A stretch of DNA of 64,000 nucleotides from Lusitaniella coriacea LEGE 07157 (GTDB lineage: Bacteria; Cyanobacteriota; Cyanobacteriia; Cyanobacteriales; Spirulinaceae). The stretch covers positions 1-64,000 of the forward strand of contig NZ_JADEWZ010000029.1 in the NCBI RefSeq assembly GCF_015207425.1. The letters are read 5' to 3'. The position numbers and the translations under genes are program-made. This document shows positions 7,745 to 16,461 of the stretch, one piece after another. Under the pieces are notes generated by a model. The model did not search any database. It worked only from the letters and a program-made list of their open reading frames with translations, and was not told the origin of the DNA. How positions within the stretch are numbered: the stretch's first letter is position 1; every line of letters begins with the position of its first letter.

Positions 7745-8556
7745 AAATAGCAGTAATGTCTTGCATTCACGGTAATTACACAGCTTTAGATGCGGTTTTA
7801 CTCGATATCGATCGCCAAAAAGCCGAACAGATTTACTGCTTGGGAGATTTAGTCGGTTATGGTCCTTATCCTAATGCAGTCGTCGAACAAATCCGTTCTT
7901 TAGATATTCCCACCGTACAAGGCTGTTGGGATGAAGATATCGTCGAGGGTTTAAACGCCTGTGAATGTAGTTATCCTTCCTTATTGGCAGAGAAGCGAGG
8001 CAAAATTGCCCACGAATGGACAAATCAGAAAGTACATCCAGAAGTGAGGGAATATTTAGCACAATTACCTCATGTTCATAAAGAAGATAATCTTTGTTTT
8101 GTTCACGGTAGTCCGAATAGCAATCACGAATATATGCTCCCTGAAATGGATGCTTTTACTGCTTTAGAAAGAGTTTTATCGAGCGATGCTGAAGTGTTGT
8201 TTTGCGGACATACTCATATTCCCTACGTCCGGACTTTGGATTCTGGAAAATTACAGGTTAAGATTCATCAACCGGGTCGAGACGAACAAGAAGAACTCAA
8301 TTTTAGTGCGCCGATAAAGCAAATTATTAATGTTGGTTCGGTGGGCGAACCTCGTCACGGTCGTCCGAATGCGACCTACATCATTTATGACATGGAAACA
8401 CAAGCAGTAACCTTGCGAGAAGTGGAGTACGACTATCAAAAAACTTGTCAAGCAATTATCGATCGCGGTTTACCGCCTATTTTTGCTTGGCGTTTGGCGA
8501 GAGGCTTGGAATTTGCTGAAAAAGCAGACGATCCGACTCATATTTGTGAAAGGTAA
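7741..8556 (+). CDS. metallophosphatase-family protein with cysteine-substituted metal site
   Basis: About 271 residues of the calcineurin-like phosphoesterase fold. Motif I, usually SDIHGN, reads SCIHGN (Cys8, His10). GDLVGYGP (Asp36) is intact. GNHD is replaced by GCWD (Cys62). The His motifs VHGSP (His122) and CGHTH (His157, His159) are kept. Two metal-ligand positions have thus become Cys, which may change metal preference or create a tighter zinc site. The start is ATG 7741, inside the stop of the upstream gene, so the ATGA overlap implies coupled translation. It is last in the operon behind the Zur-type box at 4980. The substrate is unknown. Confidence 0.75.
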   Translation: MKIAVMSCIHGNYTALDAVLLDIDRQKAEQIYCLGDLVGYGPYPNAVVEQIRSLDIPTVQGCWDEDIVEGLNACECSYPSLLAEKRGKIAHEWTNQKVHPEVREYLAQLPHVHKEDNLCFVHGSPNSNHEYMLPEMDAFTALERVLSSDAEVLFCGHTHIPYVRTLDSGKLQVKIHQPGRDEQEELNFSAPIKQIINVGSVGEPRHGRPNATYIIYDMETQAVTLREVEYDYQKTCQAIIDRGLPPIFAWRLARGLEFAEKADDPTHICER

Positions 8557-8734
8557 AGAGTTTTGTTTTTGGATTTGGCGATCGCTTCTTGATGCAGTCG
8601 CTCTAAGAAGAACACCTTCAAGACCGCGCTGCATCGCTTTTTTAGTTGCTTTACAAAAATTGGGCGATCGCTTGACAATAAAATAATTGAGCATACAATA
8701 AACGAGATAAAACTGTGGCAGACACAGAAGTTAT

Positions 8735-9781
8735 TTACTCATCTAATTTACTTGTCTCAATCAACCGTTGGACTGCACTAATAACCAACTCAGGTCGATC
8801 TAGTTGTATTAAATGTCCACTATTTTCCGCAATGATACGTTGGCTATTTGACGATAGTTTGGTCAAATCTAACTGAAGCGATGCCCATTTCTGGAATCTT
8901 TCATCACTCATCTTTGAATCTTTGGAACCTTGGCTCAACACAATTAAAGGCAGGCTGCCTAGTGATGTAACCGATCGAAGTCCCTCAAAGCTCTTTTTTA
9001 TATTGGCAAGTTCACTGGCTGCGGTTGCCCAATATTCGGGACGGTAACAGAAAGATTTATAGGTATCAAATAAGGTTTGTACTGCCAACGGATATTTTTG
9101 AATTTCTCGCTTAATGTCGTTAAGAATTGGTAACAAATTCATCTCCCCGATTAATCGCAGTACTCCAACTTGACTGACAACCCTAAAAACCTGATAAAGC
9201 CAAGACTGCATTTTTATGCGCTTCCACATTTCAGGTGTCACCTGATTTTCATGGGAAGAATCGACTAACACTAATCCAACCACATCTTCTGGATATTGAC
9301 TCGCATACAACCGCAGATTGACTCCACCCAATGAGTGTCCAACTAAAATGTAGGGAGGATCGATGCCTGCTTTAGTCAAAAGTAAATGCAATTCATCAAC
9401 GCTTTGCTGACTGGTGCGGGGAATCTTAAGATTGGGATCGCTCCAACCAAAACCCGCTCGATCGTAGGTGCAAACACGGGTAAATTTGGCAATTTCAGAT
9501 GGAACCAAGCCCCATGTAATTGAGGGCGCAGCACCACCAGCATCCATAACAACCGTTGGTGTACCTTGCCCAATACAGTTGAGATGTAGACGAAATCCCC
9601 CAATATCCACAAGTTCGCCCTGGGGAGGATGTCTGCGTCGATCTAAGGCTTCACTCACTGCTTGATAAAAAATTCCTGTGAGTAATGAGATTGTGGTAAT
9701 ACTAAGAATAAGCGTAGCCAAATTTTCCGTAATTATCATAAGCACTTTACCAACTGCACACCAAAAAATAATATCAAACAA
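8735..9781 (-). CDS. membrane-anchored alpha/beta hydrolase
   Basis: 348 residues. A hydrophobic N-terminal segment (roughly residues 15-40) should anchor the protein in a membrane. An alpha/beta hydrolase domain follows. The oxyanion loop is near residue 80 (VVMDAGGAA), the intact nucleophile elbow is VGHSLGG near 148, and a C-terminal catalytic His is in NSGHLIQLDRP. It is most similar to general haloperoxidase/esterase-like hydrolases, and the substrate is unknown. The gene is convergent with the zinc operon and divergent from the metallophosphatase-like gene at 10026. A second Met at residue 15 could be the true start. Confidence 0.75.
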   Translation of the reverse strand: MFDIIFWCAVGKVLMIITENLATLILSITTISLLTGIFYQAVSEALDRRRHPPQGELVDIGGFRLHLNCIGQGTPTVVMDAGGAAPSITWGLVPSEIAKFTRVCTYDRAGFGWSDPNLKIPRTSQQSVDELHLLLTKAGIDPPYILVGHSLGGVNLRLYASQYPEDVVGLVLVDSSHENQVTPEMWKRIKMQSWLYQVFRVVSQVGVLRLIGEMNLLPILNDIKREIQKYPLAVQTLFDTYKSFCYRPEYWATAASELANIKKSFEGLRSVTSLGSLPLIVLSQGSKDSKMSDERFQKWASLQLDLTKLSSNSQRIIAENSGHLIQLDRPELVISAVQRLIETSKLDE

Positions 9782-9995
9782 GATTTAAAGCGATTTTTAA
9801 AGCTTTTTGCACCTTACTTAATAGATAAATCTGGCGATAAGTTGCCTAGTTTTCTTTGAAAGACCGATGTACTTACTGTAGCTATTTTATCTGCTCTTAT
9901 TAAATAAGCACTAAATTTAATGTCAATGTAATTTTGTCTTATCTGGCAATCGTGGCAAAAACATTACTAAACTCTTATGTAATTTACCTGTATAA

Positions 9996-10010
9996 TGATT
10001 ATCATTATCA
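9996..10010. promoter_or_regulatory. Zur-type operator 3
   Basis: TGATTATCATTATCA matches the 15-bp box at 2775 at 14 positions. An overlapping perfect 8-1-8 palindrome runs from 9992 to 10008. It ends 15 bp before the ATG at 10026, a position suited to repression. The hydrolase at 8735-9781 starts over 200 bp away on the other side. Confidence 0.7.
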
Positions 10011-10025
10011 TAAAAAATCAAATCG

Positions 10026-10745
10026 ATGTGGGCAATTTTAAGCGGAATTGAAGGAAATATCGCAGCTTACGAAGCAGTGTTGGCAGATATTAAACGCCAG
10101 CGCGTTGCAGTGGAAGAATTGTATATTCTGGGCGACATTGTAGCCGCAAATGCTGATAGCGAAAAAGTTATTCAACGCATTCAAAATCCTTTACCTGGCG
10201 AACTAAAACCGCACGTTTGTGTAGGGTGGTGGGAAGAACAATGCTTCGCTTTACATGGACTGGGTTTGACCGCAGAACCCACAGAATTAATCGATCGCTT
10301 TGGCAAAGAAACAGCTAAAAGTCTCTGGGATTCGGTCTCTCGCGAAACGGTACGATGGTTGCGGGGTTGCCACTTTGGTTTTTTTGAGCTGGATTGTTTA
10401 TTAGTTCACGGGAGTAGTGTCAGCGCGAGCGATGAATTGACTCCTGAAACTCAACCTTGGAAAATGTTAGATAGGCTGCAAAGGGTACAAGCGAATCGTC
10501 TTTTTTGCGGTCGTTCGGGTTTGGCGTTTGAATATCAACTTCAGGAGGGTTCTGTCAATAGTTCGGTCAAGAGGCTAGATCGCCAGCAACCCTTGCAAAC
10601 GATGACTGTATCAAAAAGAAAAGTTGTTGGCGTGGGGAATGTGGGGAGAGCGCGAGGTAAGGCGAATTATACCCTTTACGATCCCTATAGCGATCGCCTG
10701 GAGTTTAAAACTGTTGGGTATAGCAATAAGCTGTTATACCTTTAA
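10026..10745 (+). CDS. degenerate metallophosphatase-like protein
   Basis: 239 residues that follow the metallophosphatase fold of the gene at 7741 but have lost nearly every metal ligand. Motif I reads SGIEGN instead of SDIHGN, GNHD is replaced by GWWEE near residue 67, and GHTH is replaced by GRSG. LGDIV (Asp37) and VHGSS remain. It is unlikely to be an active di-metal phosphatase; a binding or scaffold role in zinc starvation is a possible alternative. A Zur-type box sits 15 bp upstream. A nearly identical copy of its first 15 codons lies in the remnant at 2618-2728, so this locus has been duplicated. Confidence 0.7.
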   Translation: MWAILSGIEGNIAAYEAVLADIKRQRVAVEELYILGDIVAANADSEKVIQRIQNPLPGELKPHVCVGWWEEQCFALHGLGLTAEPTELIDRFGKETAKSLWDSVSRETVRWLRGCHFGFFELDCLLVHGSSVSASDELTPETQPWKMLDRLQRVQANRLFCGRSGLAFEYQLQEGSVNSSVKRLDRQQPLQTMTVSKRKVVGVGNVGRARGKANYTLYDPYSDRLEFKTVGYSNKLLYL

Positions 10746-10798
10746 ATTGTGACTTAGGGTGACACGGTGAGAGATTGACGGCTCCACCCAAAATGTAC

Positions 10799-10956
10799 TA
10801 TAGCGTTTCCGTTTGGGACGTGGAACTGGACGGGATCGCAAAAGGGAATAGGGAATAGGGAATAGGGAACAGGGAATAGTAGAAAGAGATACAGGTGTTA
10901 TTTGGGGGATATGAAAAATGGGTGTGGGGTTTCACGCTTCGTTTGGAAACGCTATA
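10799..10956. repeat. MITE-like element, family A copy 1 (TATAGCGTTT ends)
   Basis: A 158-bp element bounded by TATAGCGTTTCC and its inverted copy GGAAACGCTATA. It contains a short tandem array of GGGAATA units and a segment (agagatacaggtgttatttgg) also found, inverted, in the element at 36992-37141. No coding capacity. It occupies much of the spacer between the gene at 10026 and the MFS gene; nothing else is seen in 10746-11014. Confidence 0.75.
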
Positions 10957-11014
10957 TGTCTCCGAGTTGTTCTTGAGGATTCCCACGGGTTGTCACCCCT
11001 TAAGCTCTAAGCTG

Positions 11015-12313
11015 CTATACATTGAACGCATCGCTATCCGTTACGCCACCATCTTCCACCCCTCGCAGTACAGGCAAAGCATAGCCCCCAACGCCAACCA
11101 GCAACAGGCTAACTGAAGCAATAACATACAACAGAGCCATGCCTGCACCTCTACCCGTGCCAAATATACCGCCAAGAAAAGGAGCTAGAACTCCTCCTGA
11201 CATCATCGCAGGCTCAAAAATACGATCGGCTAATGGTCCTGCGATTAAAGTCGCGATCGCGCTGACAACTTGCAAAACGAGAGACTTAGCCGCAAACACC
11301 CGTCCTTGCATCGCCGGAGCAACTTGCGCTAACCAAATCGCCGTTTGGTGACTTCCCAGTAAGGGGAAATTTGAACTCGAACAAAATTGAGCGGGAATCC
11401 AAACTTTTAGAGTTTGACCAAAACCAAATGCTGTTTTACTTAATCCAGCACCAATAAACCCCAGCAGCACTCCATCAAGGCGGCGCTTAAAACCGCCCCA
11501 GGCACTTAAAATTAATGCCCCAGCCACGCCTCCAACTCCAGCCGCCGCCCCAACAGTCCCTAAAACTAGAGCATCCCCTCCCGTGCGAGCAAGAATCATG
11601 GGGTCATACAAAGCTGCCCCTATGTCATGGGCAAACCAAAATAAGGCAGTAACGGTTAATAATGCACATAAGCCTGGTCTTATCAAAATGTAGTGGTAGC
11701 CAGAAGCAATTTCTTGCCAGATGGTTTCTGGGTTGGGGTTGTCAGTCGGTCTAGAAGGTTGGGGAATGCGTACGAATACCAAAGAGGCGATCGCGCAAAC
11801 AAATGTAGCTAAATCAACGAGCAGTATCCCCACTAAACCGATAACCGGATACAAACTACCTGCCAATGCTGGCGAGAGGATACTCGAACCGTAATGCACC
11901 ATTGAACCCATACTGCTAGCGCGAGTGTAGTGTCGTTGAGGAACAATCATCGTTAGTGATGTCTCGTACGCCAACCACTGAAGTTGCTCAAACCCCCCTT
12001 TGATGGCACTGATGAGGTAGAGATGCCAGATTTGTAAGTTATCGGTGAAATACAGCGAGAGAATTGCGAGGGTCGAGATAGCCGCGATCGCGTCTCCTAG
12101 CATCATTAGCCCTTTGCGGTTGAAACGATCCGCGATCGCGCCAGCAAACAGCGTCATCGGAATGCGTGGCAGTTGGGAAAATAAAGCGACTAATGCTAAA
12201 GCCGTAGCACTTTGCGTCAGTTGCCAAGCCCAAATTGACAAAGCAAACTCACTCATGTAGCTGCCGATAGTCGAAACGAGCTGACCCAGCCAGATAATGG
12301 TGAAGGTTCGCAT
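11015..12313 (-). CDS. MFS transporter, EntS/siderophore-exporter-like
   Basis: About 432 residues with twelve predicted membrane segments. The cytoplasmic loop motif between TM2 and TM3 (AGAIADRFNRK) is typical of MFS, and the protein is close in layout to enterobactin exporter EntS and macrolide-type MFS_3 transporters. The start MRTFTIIWLGQLVS is chosen because the paralogue at 33078 begins MRTVLTLWIGQLVS; an upstream ATG at 12355 is also open. It lies in the iron-uptake island next to a siderophore-binding lipoprotein. It may release intact or processed siderophore, or move siderophore into the cytoplasm. The transported compound is not known. Confidence 0.82.
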   Translation of the reverse strand: MRTFTIIWLGQLVSTIGSYMSEFALSIWAWQLTQSATALALVALFSQLPRIPMTLFAGAIADRFNRKGLMMLGDAIAAISTLAILSLYFTDNLQIWHLYLISAIKGGFEQLQWLAYETSLTMIVPQRHYTRASSMGSMVHYGSSILSPALAGSLYPVIGLVGILLVDLATFVCAIASLVFVRIPQPSRPTDNPNPETIWQEIASGYHYILIRPGLCALLTVTALFWFAHDIGAALYDPMILARTGGDALVLGTVGAAAGVGGVAGALILSAWGGFKRRLDGVLLGFIGAGLSKTAFGFGQTLKVWIPAQFCSSSNFPLLGSHQTAIWLAQVAPAMQGRVFAAKSLVLQVVSAIATLIAGPLADRIFEPAMMSGGVLAPFLGGIFGTGRGAGMALLYVIASVSLLLVGVGGYALPVLRGVEDGGVTDSDAFNV

Positions 12314-12407
12314 GAAAAAAGTTTCAATCTGGAGGAATGCGTGAGATATTGGCAACCATTATGGTTTTTTAGCTTCAGCAACGAATGATTTTGTACAACA
12401 GAGACTA

Positions 12408-12490
12408 ATACCAATTCTCAGAGAGCCTGCACTAAATCAATAGGCGTAATACCGGAATTTATTTGATGCAACATCATTAGGAATTGGTAT
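12408..12490. repeat. MITE-like element, family B (ATACCAATTC ends)
   Basis: An 83-bp element with perfect 10-bp terminal inverted repeats, ATACCAATTC and GAATTGGTAT. Its interior (agagcctgcactaaat ... atttgatgcaacatc) recurs, split, around 36729-36900. Such ends are common in small non-coding repeats of cyanobacteria. It sits in the spacer between the MFS gene and the binding-protein gene, which run in the same direction, so it could affect readthrough. Confidence 0.7.
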
Positions 12491-12501
12491 AAAGCGCCGT
12501 G

Positions 12502-13467
12502 TCATTCAACCAAATACTTAAATAGATCGTCAATCACAGCATCAGCAGCAAGAGGATTGCCGCCTCTCCAGGTGGGTAAATTGACTGGATATACTCTTCC
12601 CTCCCGCACAGCTTTGAGTTGATTCCATAGCGGTTTCTGTTGGAGTTGCTCAAAGATTCTCTTCGCATCGTCATCTTCTCGATCCACAACCAAAAAAATA
12701 ATATCTCCGTCCATATTGGTTATGAGTTCCTCAGAAAGAAAGACTAAACCGTCGTCATCTTCTACATTCTGTGCGGGCGGGCGACTTAAACCCACATCTT
12801 CAAGAATCATTCCACTAAAAGAATTTTTGACATCGGTGGCTAGCTTGCCACAACAGATTCTCACAAACGACACTTCAATGTCTTGATAGTTCTCAGGTAA
12901 TGCGACTCTTAGTTTCTGAATTCGTTCCTCGTAGTTCGCCCAAACTTGCTTGGCTTCCTGATTTTTGCCTAATACTTCAGCAACAAAATTGAAATGTTTT
13001 TTCCAGTGTGGGTAGCCTATCCAATCATCGACAACTGTGGGCGCAATTTTAGACATTTGCTGATAAGATAAATCCGAATCATTCATGGCAATAATCAGAT
13101 CGGGATTTAAGGTCAAGATTTTTTCTAAACTGGGTTGATTGGCTGTTCCTACGGGTTCAATTCCGTCTAATTTACCTTTTAAATAGGGAGGAAGTTCGTC
13201 AAAGTAGAGAATTGTCCCAATTGGTTTAACCCCAAGGGCAAGAGCATCTGCCATAGTAGGAATACCTAGGGTGACCAAACGCTCAGGAGCGAATGGAACG
13301 CAGGCTTTACCAGCCACATGGTCAACCCTACGGCAATTAGCTGAAGTTGAAGGCTCGGAAATGGAAGAATGGTTACACGCGATCGCGAAAATAGCCATCA
13401 AGCCAAACAAGAAAATCTTTTGACAGATACGCTTCACACGAATCGTTATTAGCAATTTTTGAGGCAT
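12502..13467 (-). CDS. iron-siderophore ABC transporter substrate-binding lipoprotein
   Basis: 321 residues. A positively charged start, a hydrophobic stretch and a lipobox ending at Cys31 (IFAIAC) mark a lipoprotein. The mature part follows the class III (FecB/FepB/BtuF) fold: an N-terminal lobe with RLVTLG and ADALALGVKPIG, then NPDLIIAMND, and a C-terminal lobe. It should bind a ferric siderophore in the periplasm and pass it to a FecCD-type permease. The only permease/ATPase set in the window is at 17810-19677. It is 95 bp downstream of the AMIN-type receptor on the same strand, so the two are probably expressed together. Confidence 0.87.
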   Translation of the reverse strand: MPQKLLITIRVKRICQKIFLFGLMAIFAIACNHSSISEPSTSANCRRVDHVAGKACVPFAPERLVTLGIPTMADALALGVKPIGTILYFDELPPYLKGKLDGIEPVGTANQPSLEKILTLNPDLIIAMNDSDLSYQQMSKIAPTVVDDWIGYPHWKKHFNFVAEVLGKNQEAKQVWANYEERIQKLRVALPENYQDIEVSFVRICCGKLATDVKNSFSGMILEDVGLSRPPAQNVEDDDGLVFLSEELITNMDGDIIFLVVDREDDDAKRIFEQLQQKPLWNQLKAVREGRVYPVNLPTWRGGNPLAADAVIDDLFKYLVE

Positions 13468-13562
13468 TGAATATAGCGTTATGGGGGGGGGTTAAGCTTA
13501 CTAGCGAGTGAGTTGAAACTATTGTTCGAGACAGAGGACTGCGCGAATTCCCAGTGGGTTAA

Positions 13563-16226
13563 TTAAAACTCGACACGATAGCCAATGCTAATCGTTCTGC
13601 CTGGTGCCGCGCGTCGATTAGTCAACGAAAAAGGGGCAAATAGTTGATTGCCGATAGTGAAATACTCCTCATCCAACAAGTTCTGGATGCCAATCTGCAC
13701 AGTTCCGGGACCCAGTTTGATACTGCTCATGTAGTCCAGCACAAAGTAGCTCTCGATTTTTACGAAGTCAGCACCCGATTCAAAACCCCGATTACGTCCG
13801 CCCACAAACAATGCCTGTAAGCGATTGCGCCATCCAGGTAAAGTTTCGTTTTCCACATACGCGGTAATTTTCAGGGGTTGAATATCCCTCGTTCCGAGCG
13901 CATCAAAATTCCCATCTTCGTCTTGGTCATCTTCTCCTTCATTCCAACTAATTAACCCTCCAAGTTGCCAGGTTGGACTCGGTTGCCAATCAACGGTTGC
14001 TTCAACGCCATAAATGCGCCGAGGACCGCGAGCAATATCGATCCTTGGGGGATTGGTCAGTTGCACAAAACTGACACCGAAATCTGAGTAATTATAAAAG
14101 CCTGCTAAAGAAAACTGAACGCTGTCCCATTGTCCGCGAAACCCTAGCTCGTAGTTATCCACTTTTTGCGGAGCAGTAAACTCGAGATCATTGGCAATAG
14201 AACGAAACCCACTGGGTGGACGGCGAATCAGGCGACCAAAATCGGGTATGCCAAAACCTTGAGCAAAGTTAGCAAATACACTCAGCTCGTCCGTCAGGTC
14301 GTAGACTGTGCCAATATTAAACACCACATCATCAGCATTGATGCTACCCCCTTCGACATCAATAGGCTCATTCAGAAAAAGGCTTGCCGTGTAGTTGTCT
14401 ACGCTCACACCAATATTTTCGTAGCGCACTCCGCCACTCACTAGCCAACGGGGGCTAATATCCCACTTGGCTTGGGCAAATAAGCCTAAATTTTCAATTT
14501 TGTAAGGGGGTGTCCAAAAGACTTCCTTATCGAGTCGAGCCACTCGAAATCCACTGGTGACGAACTCATCGTCGAGTATTTGATAAAGCTGAGAAGATTC
14601 TTCGTTACTATAGTCAGCACCCCAGAGCAGGTTAAATGTCTCCGAAAACGGGGTTTCTACCTCCAGCCTGCCACCAAATCTCTCTGATTCTTGTTGACCT
14701 AAGAGAAAGTTTCCACTGGTGGAATCTTCAAAAGGTACTCCAAAAAGATTATAGTTGCGGCGATAAAATCCCTGGAGACGTAGCTGACTTCCAAAAATGC
14801 TGTCGTGGCTGTAGTTGAGGCTGAGACTCGTGTATTGCCGTCCGTCTCCACACTCTACACCAATGCAGTTTAGGTCTACGGCTAAGGCACGGGCTTTGTC
14901 AGCATTTGGGTCATCATCTACATTGGGGTCGTTGATGAACTCAGCTTCACTATCTTCATCAAAGTGGTTAACGCTCACCTGTAGGCGCTGATTCTCACCA
15001 ATGTTTACGCCCAACTTGCCCAAGACGTTAAAGTTGCGACTATTTTCTATGAAATTACCCTCACCAGGAATCCGATCCCCTGCACCATCAAAGGCAAATC
15101 CAATTTCTTCAGTCGAGAAGTTGAAAACATAGTCTACTATACCTGAAGTTCCTGACAGACCGTATTCGAGGTAGTTGCCAAAGCTGTCTGCTACTAAATC
15201 TCCGCGAGAGGTGATGCGAGCTTCTACGGTGCTAATTAGTTCGTCTTTGCTTGGGCGACGGGTAATGACGTTAATTAACCCACCAGTACCTCCTTCTCCG
15301 AACGCTGCCGAGGGACCCCGAACGACTTCAATTCGCTCAATGGCGCTCGGCGAGATACTTCTGAGTACAGAAGCAGCACCTGTGTTTTGGTTTGTGCTGA
15401 CCGGAACTCCGTCAATCAGGACTTGAACACGCCGACCCCGTAGAGTTTGAGGAAAGTCTCTGAAATTCTGAGTCGGAGGTCCTAAACCTGGAACTGTTTG
15501 ACCCAGTATGTCTGGCAAATTAGTGGTTAGGTTAGTTTGCTCCTCAATCTCCTCGCGGTCAATCACGGTCACAGAACGAGGAATGTCTTCTTCTTCTTCT
15601 GCGGTGCGAGTGGCAGTGACAAACAGTTCAATTTCTGGGATTCCTTCTGCCTCCTCTTGCACCACACTCAGCACCAGGTTTCCTGCTTCCATTCTCACCT
15701 GAGCTGTTGGGGGTGCATCTATCCCTGTAATCGATATCTGCACCCGCTCTCCCGGCAGGCTTGTCACCCTCACGAGTTCAATTCCTGGGGCGGGGTTCAA
15801 TTCTTCAAACACCTTTCCATCCGGCAGGGCTAGCACCGCATTAGGAATCTCGGCAATTAAGGCATCTCCCACAACTTCAGTTGTTGGTGTTACCCGTTCG
15901 CCTCCTGCTGTTTCTAAGACCACCTCAATGCCATCCGTGGTGGGAGTGAGTCGCACTCCTGTTATTTCTATGACTTCCTCTGTCTCTACCTGAGTTGGGG
16001 GTAAATCCTGACTCAGCCACTCGGCACGGGTTTTGGGAAACTCCATCTCAGACAGGCGTGGAATCTGGGAAGTAGATGTATCGATTGAGACTTGGCTAAT
16101 ATCTGCCCTGACTGACTCAGCAGTAATCGCTGAAATTGTAGCAGTTAAATAGAGAACTTGATGCAATTGCCACTTTTTTGAATTTGACACTCTCACACTC
16201 CAATGGTTTCCGAAATCGCGATGCAC
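13563..16226 (-). CDS. TonB-dependent siderophore receptor with N-terminal AMIN domain
   Basis: 887 residues. A signal-like N-terminus is followed by an acidic linker (residues about 40-85) and an AMIN domain (about 85-195), a wall-interaction module common in cyanobacterial outer-membrane proteins. A plug domain starts at VTATRT near residue 205 and contains IDGVPVSTN and IERIEVVRGPSA. The beta-barrel follows and ends in a C-terminal aromatic (RVEF). The arrangement matches schizokinen/aerobactin-type receptors such as IutA and Anabaena SchT. It imports a ferric siderophore using TonB energy. An AraC-type regulator lies upstream on the same strand, with paired 21-bp repeats between them. Confidence 0.92.
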   Translation of the reverse strand: MHRDFGNHWSVRVSNSKKWQLHQVLYLTATISAITAESVRADISQVSIDTSTSQIPRLSEMEFPKTRAEWLSQDLPPTQVETEEVIEITGVRLTPTTDGIEVVLETAGGERVTPTTEVVGDALIAEIPNAVLALPDGKVFEELNPAPGIELVRVTSLPGERVQISITGIDAPPTAQVRMEAGNLVLSVVQEEAEGIPEIELFVTATRTAEEEEDIPRSVTVIDREEIEEQTNLTTNLPDILGQTVPGLGPPTQNFRDFPQTLRGRRVQVLIDGVPVSTNQNTGAASVLRSISPSAIERIEVVRGPSAAFGEGGTGGLINVITRRPSKDELISTVEARITSRGDLVADSFGNYLEYGLSGTSGIVDYVFNFSTEEIGFAFDGAGDRIPGEGNFIENSRNFNVLGKLGVNIGENQRLQVSVNHFDEDSEAEFINDPNVDDDPNADKARALAVDLNCIGVECGDGRQYTSLSLNYSHDSIFGSQLRLQGFYRRNYNLFGVPFEDSTSGNFLLGQQESERFGGRLEVETPFSETFNLLWGADYSNEESSQLYQILDDEFVTSGFRVARLDKEVFWTPPYKIENLGLFAQAKWDISPRWLVSGGVRYENIGVSVDNYTASLFLNEPIDVEGGSINADDVVFNIGTVYDLTDELSVFANFAQGFGIPDFGRLIRRPPSGFRSIANDLEFTAPQKVDNYELGFRGQWDSVQFSLAGFYNYSDFGVSFVQLTNPPRIDIARGPRRIYGVEATVDWQPSPTWQLGGLISWNEGEDDQDEDGNFDALGTRDIQPLKITAYVENETLPGWRNRLQALFVGGRNRGFESGADFVKIESYFVLDYMSSIKLGPGTVQIGIQNLLDEEYFTIGNQLFAPFSLTNRRAAPGRTISIGYRVEF

Positions 16227-16351
16227 TAGTGAATTTGACCGGGAGAAATTCAGCTAAACTCCCCAGAGCTTTGTCAGTAGGGGAATTAGCTAAAAAGAAA
16301 TTTTCTCAACTGTTTTCATTGAGAAAGATGATACCTGGAGCGGCAACGAGC

Positions 16352-16393
16352 AACTTTGCTCATACGGAATTTTTGTTTGTCGAAACGGAATTT
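16352..16393 (-). promoter_or_regulatory. paired 21-bp direct repeat, probable AraC/PchR-type binding site
   Basis: On the minus strand AAATTCCG begins at 16393 and again at 16372, exactly 21 bp apart. The pair lies between the AraC gene (ends at 16462) and the receptor start (16226), 126 bp before the receptor. The motif AAA(T/C)TCCG and the 21-bp period are shared with the site at 28353-28394 in front of the other AMIN-type receptor. AraC-family dimers bind such tandem half-sites. Confidence 0.6.
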
Positions 16394-16461
16394 TTTAGCT
16401 TAATGCCGACCGATAAACATGGGATAAAGTGGAGAGAAGCAAAGGAAGATTTTGGAATTCG

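Noticed and set aside
10840-10880. GGGAATA tandem array as a microsatellite regulator
   Set aside because: It is the internal part of a MITE-like element with inverted ends; no gene start depends on it.
13488-13497. Poly-G tract upstream of the binding-protein gene as a phase-variation site
   Set aside because: It lies outside the coding frame and away from a recognisable promoter spacer; a short run like this is not enough evidence.
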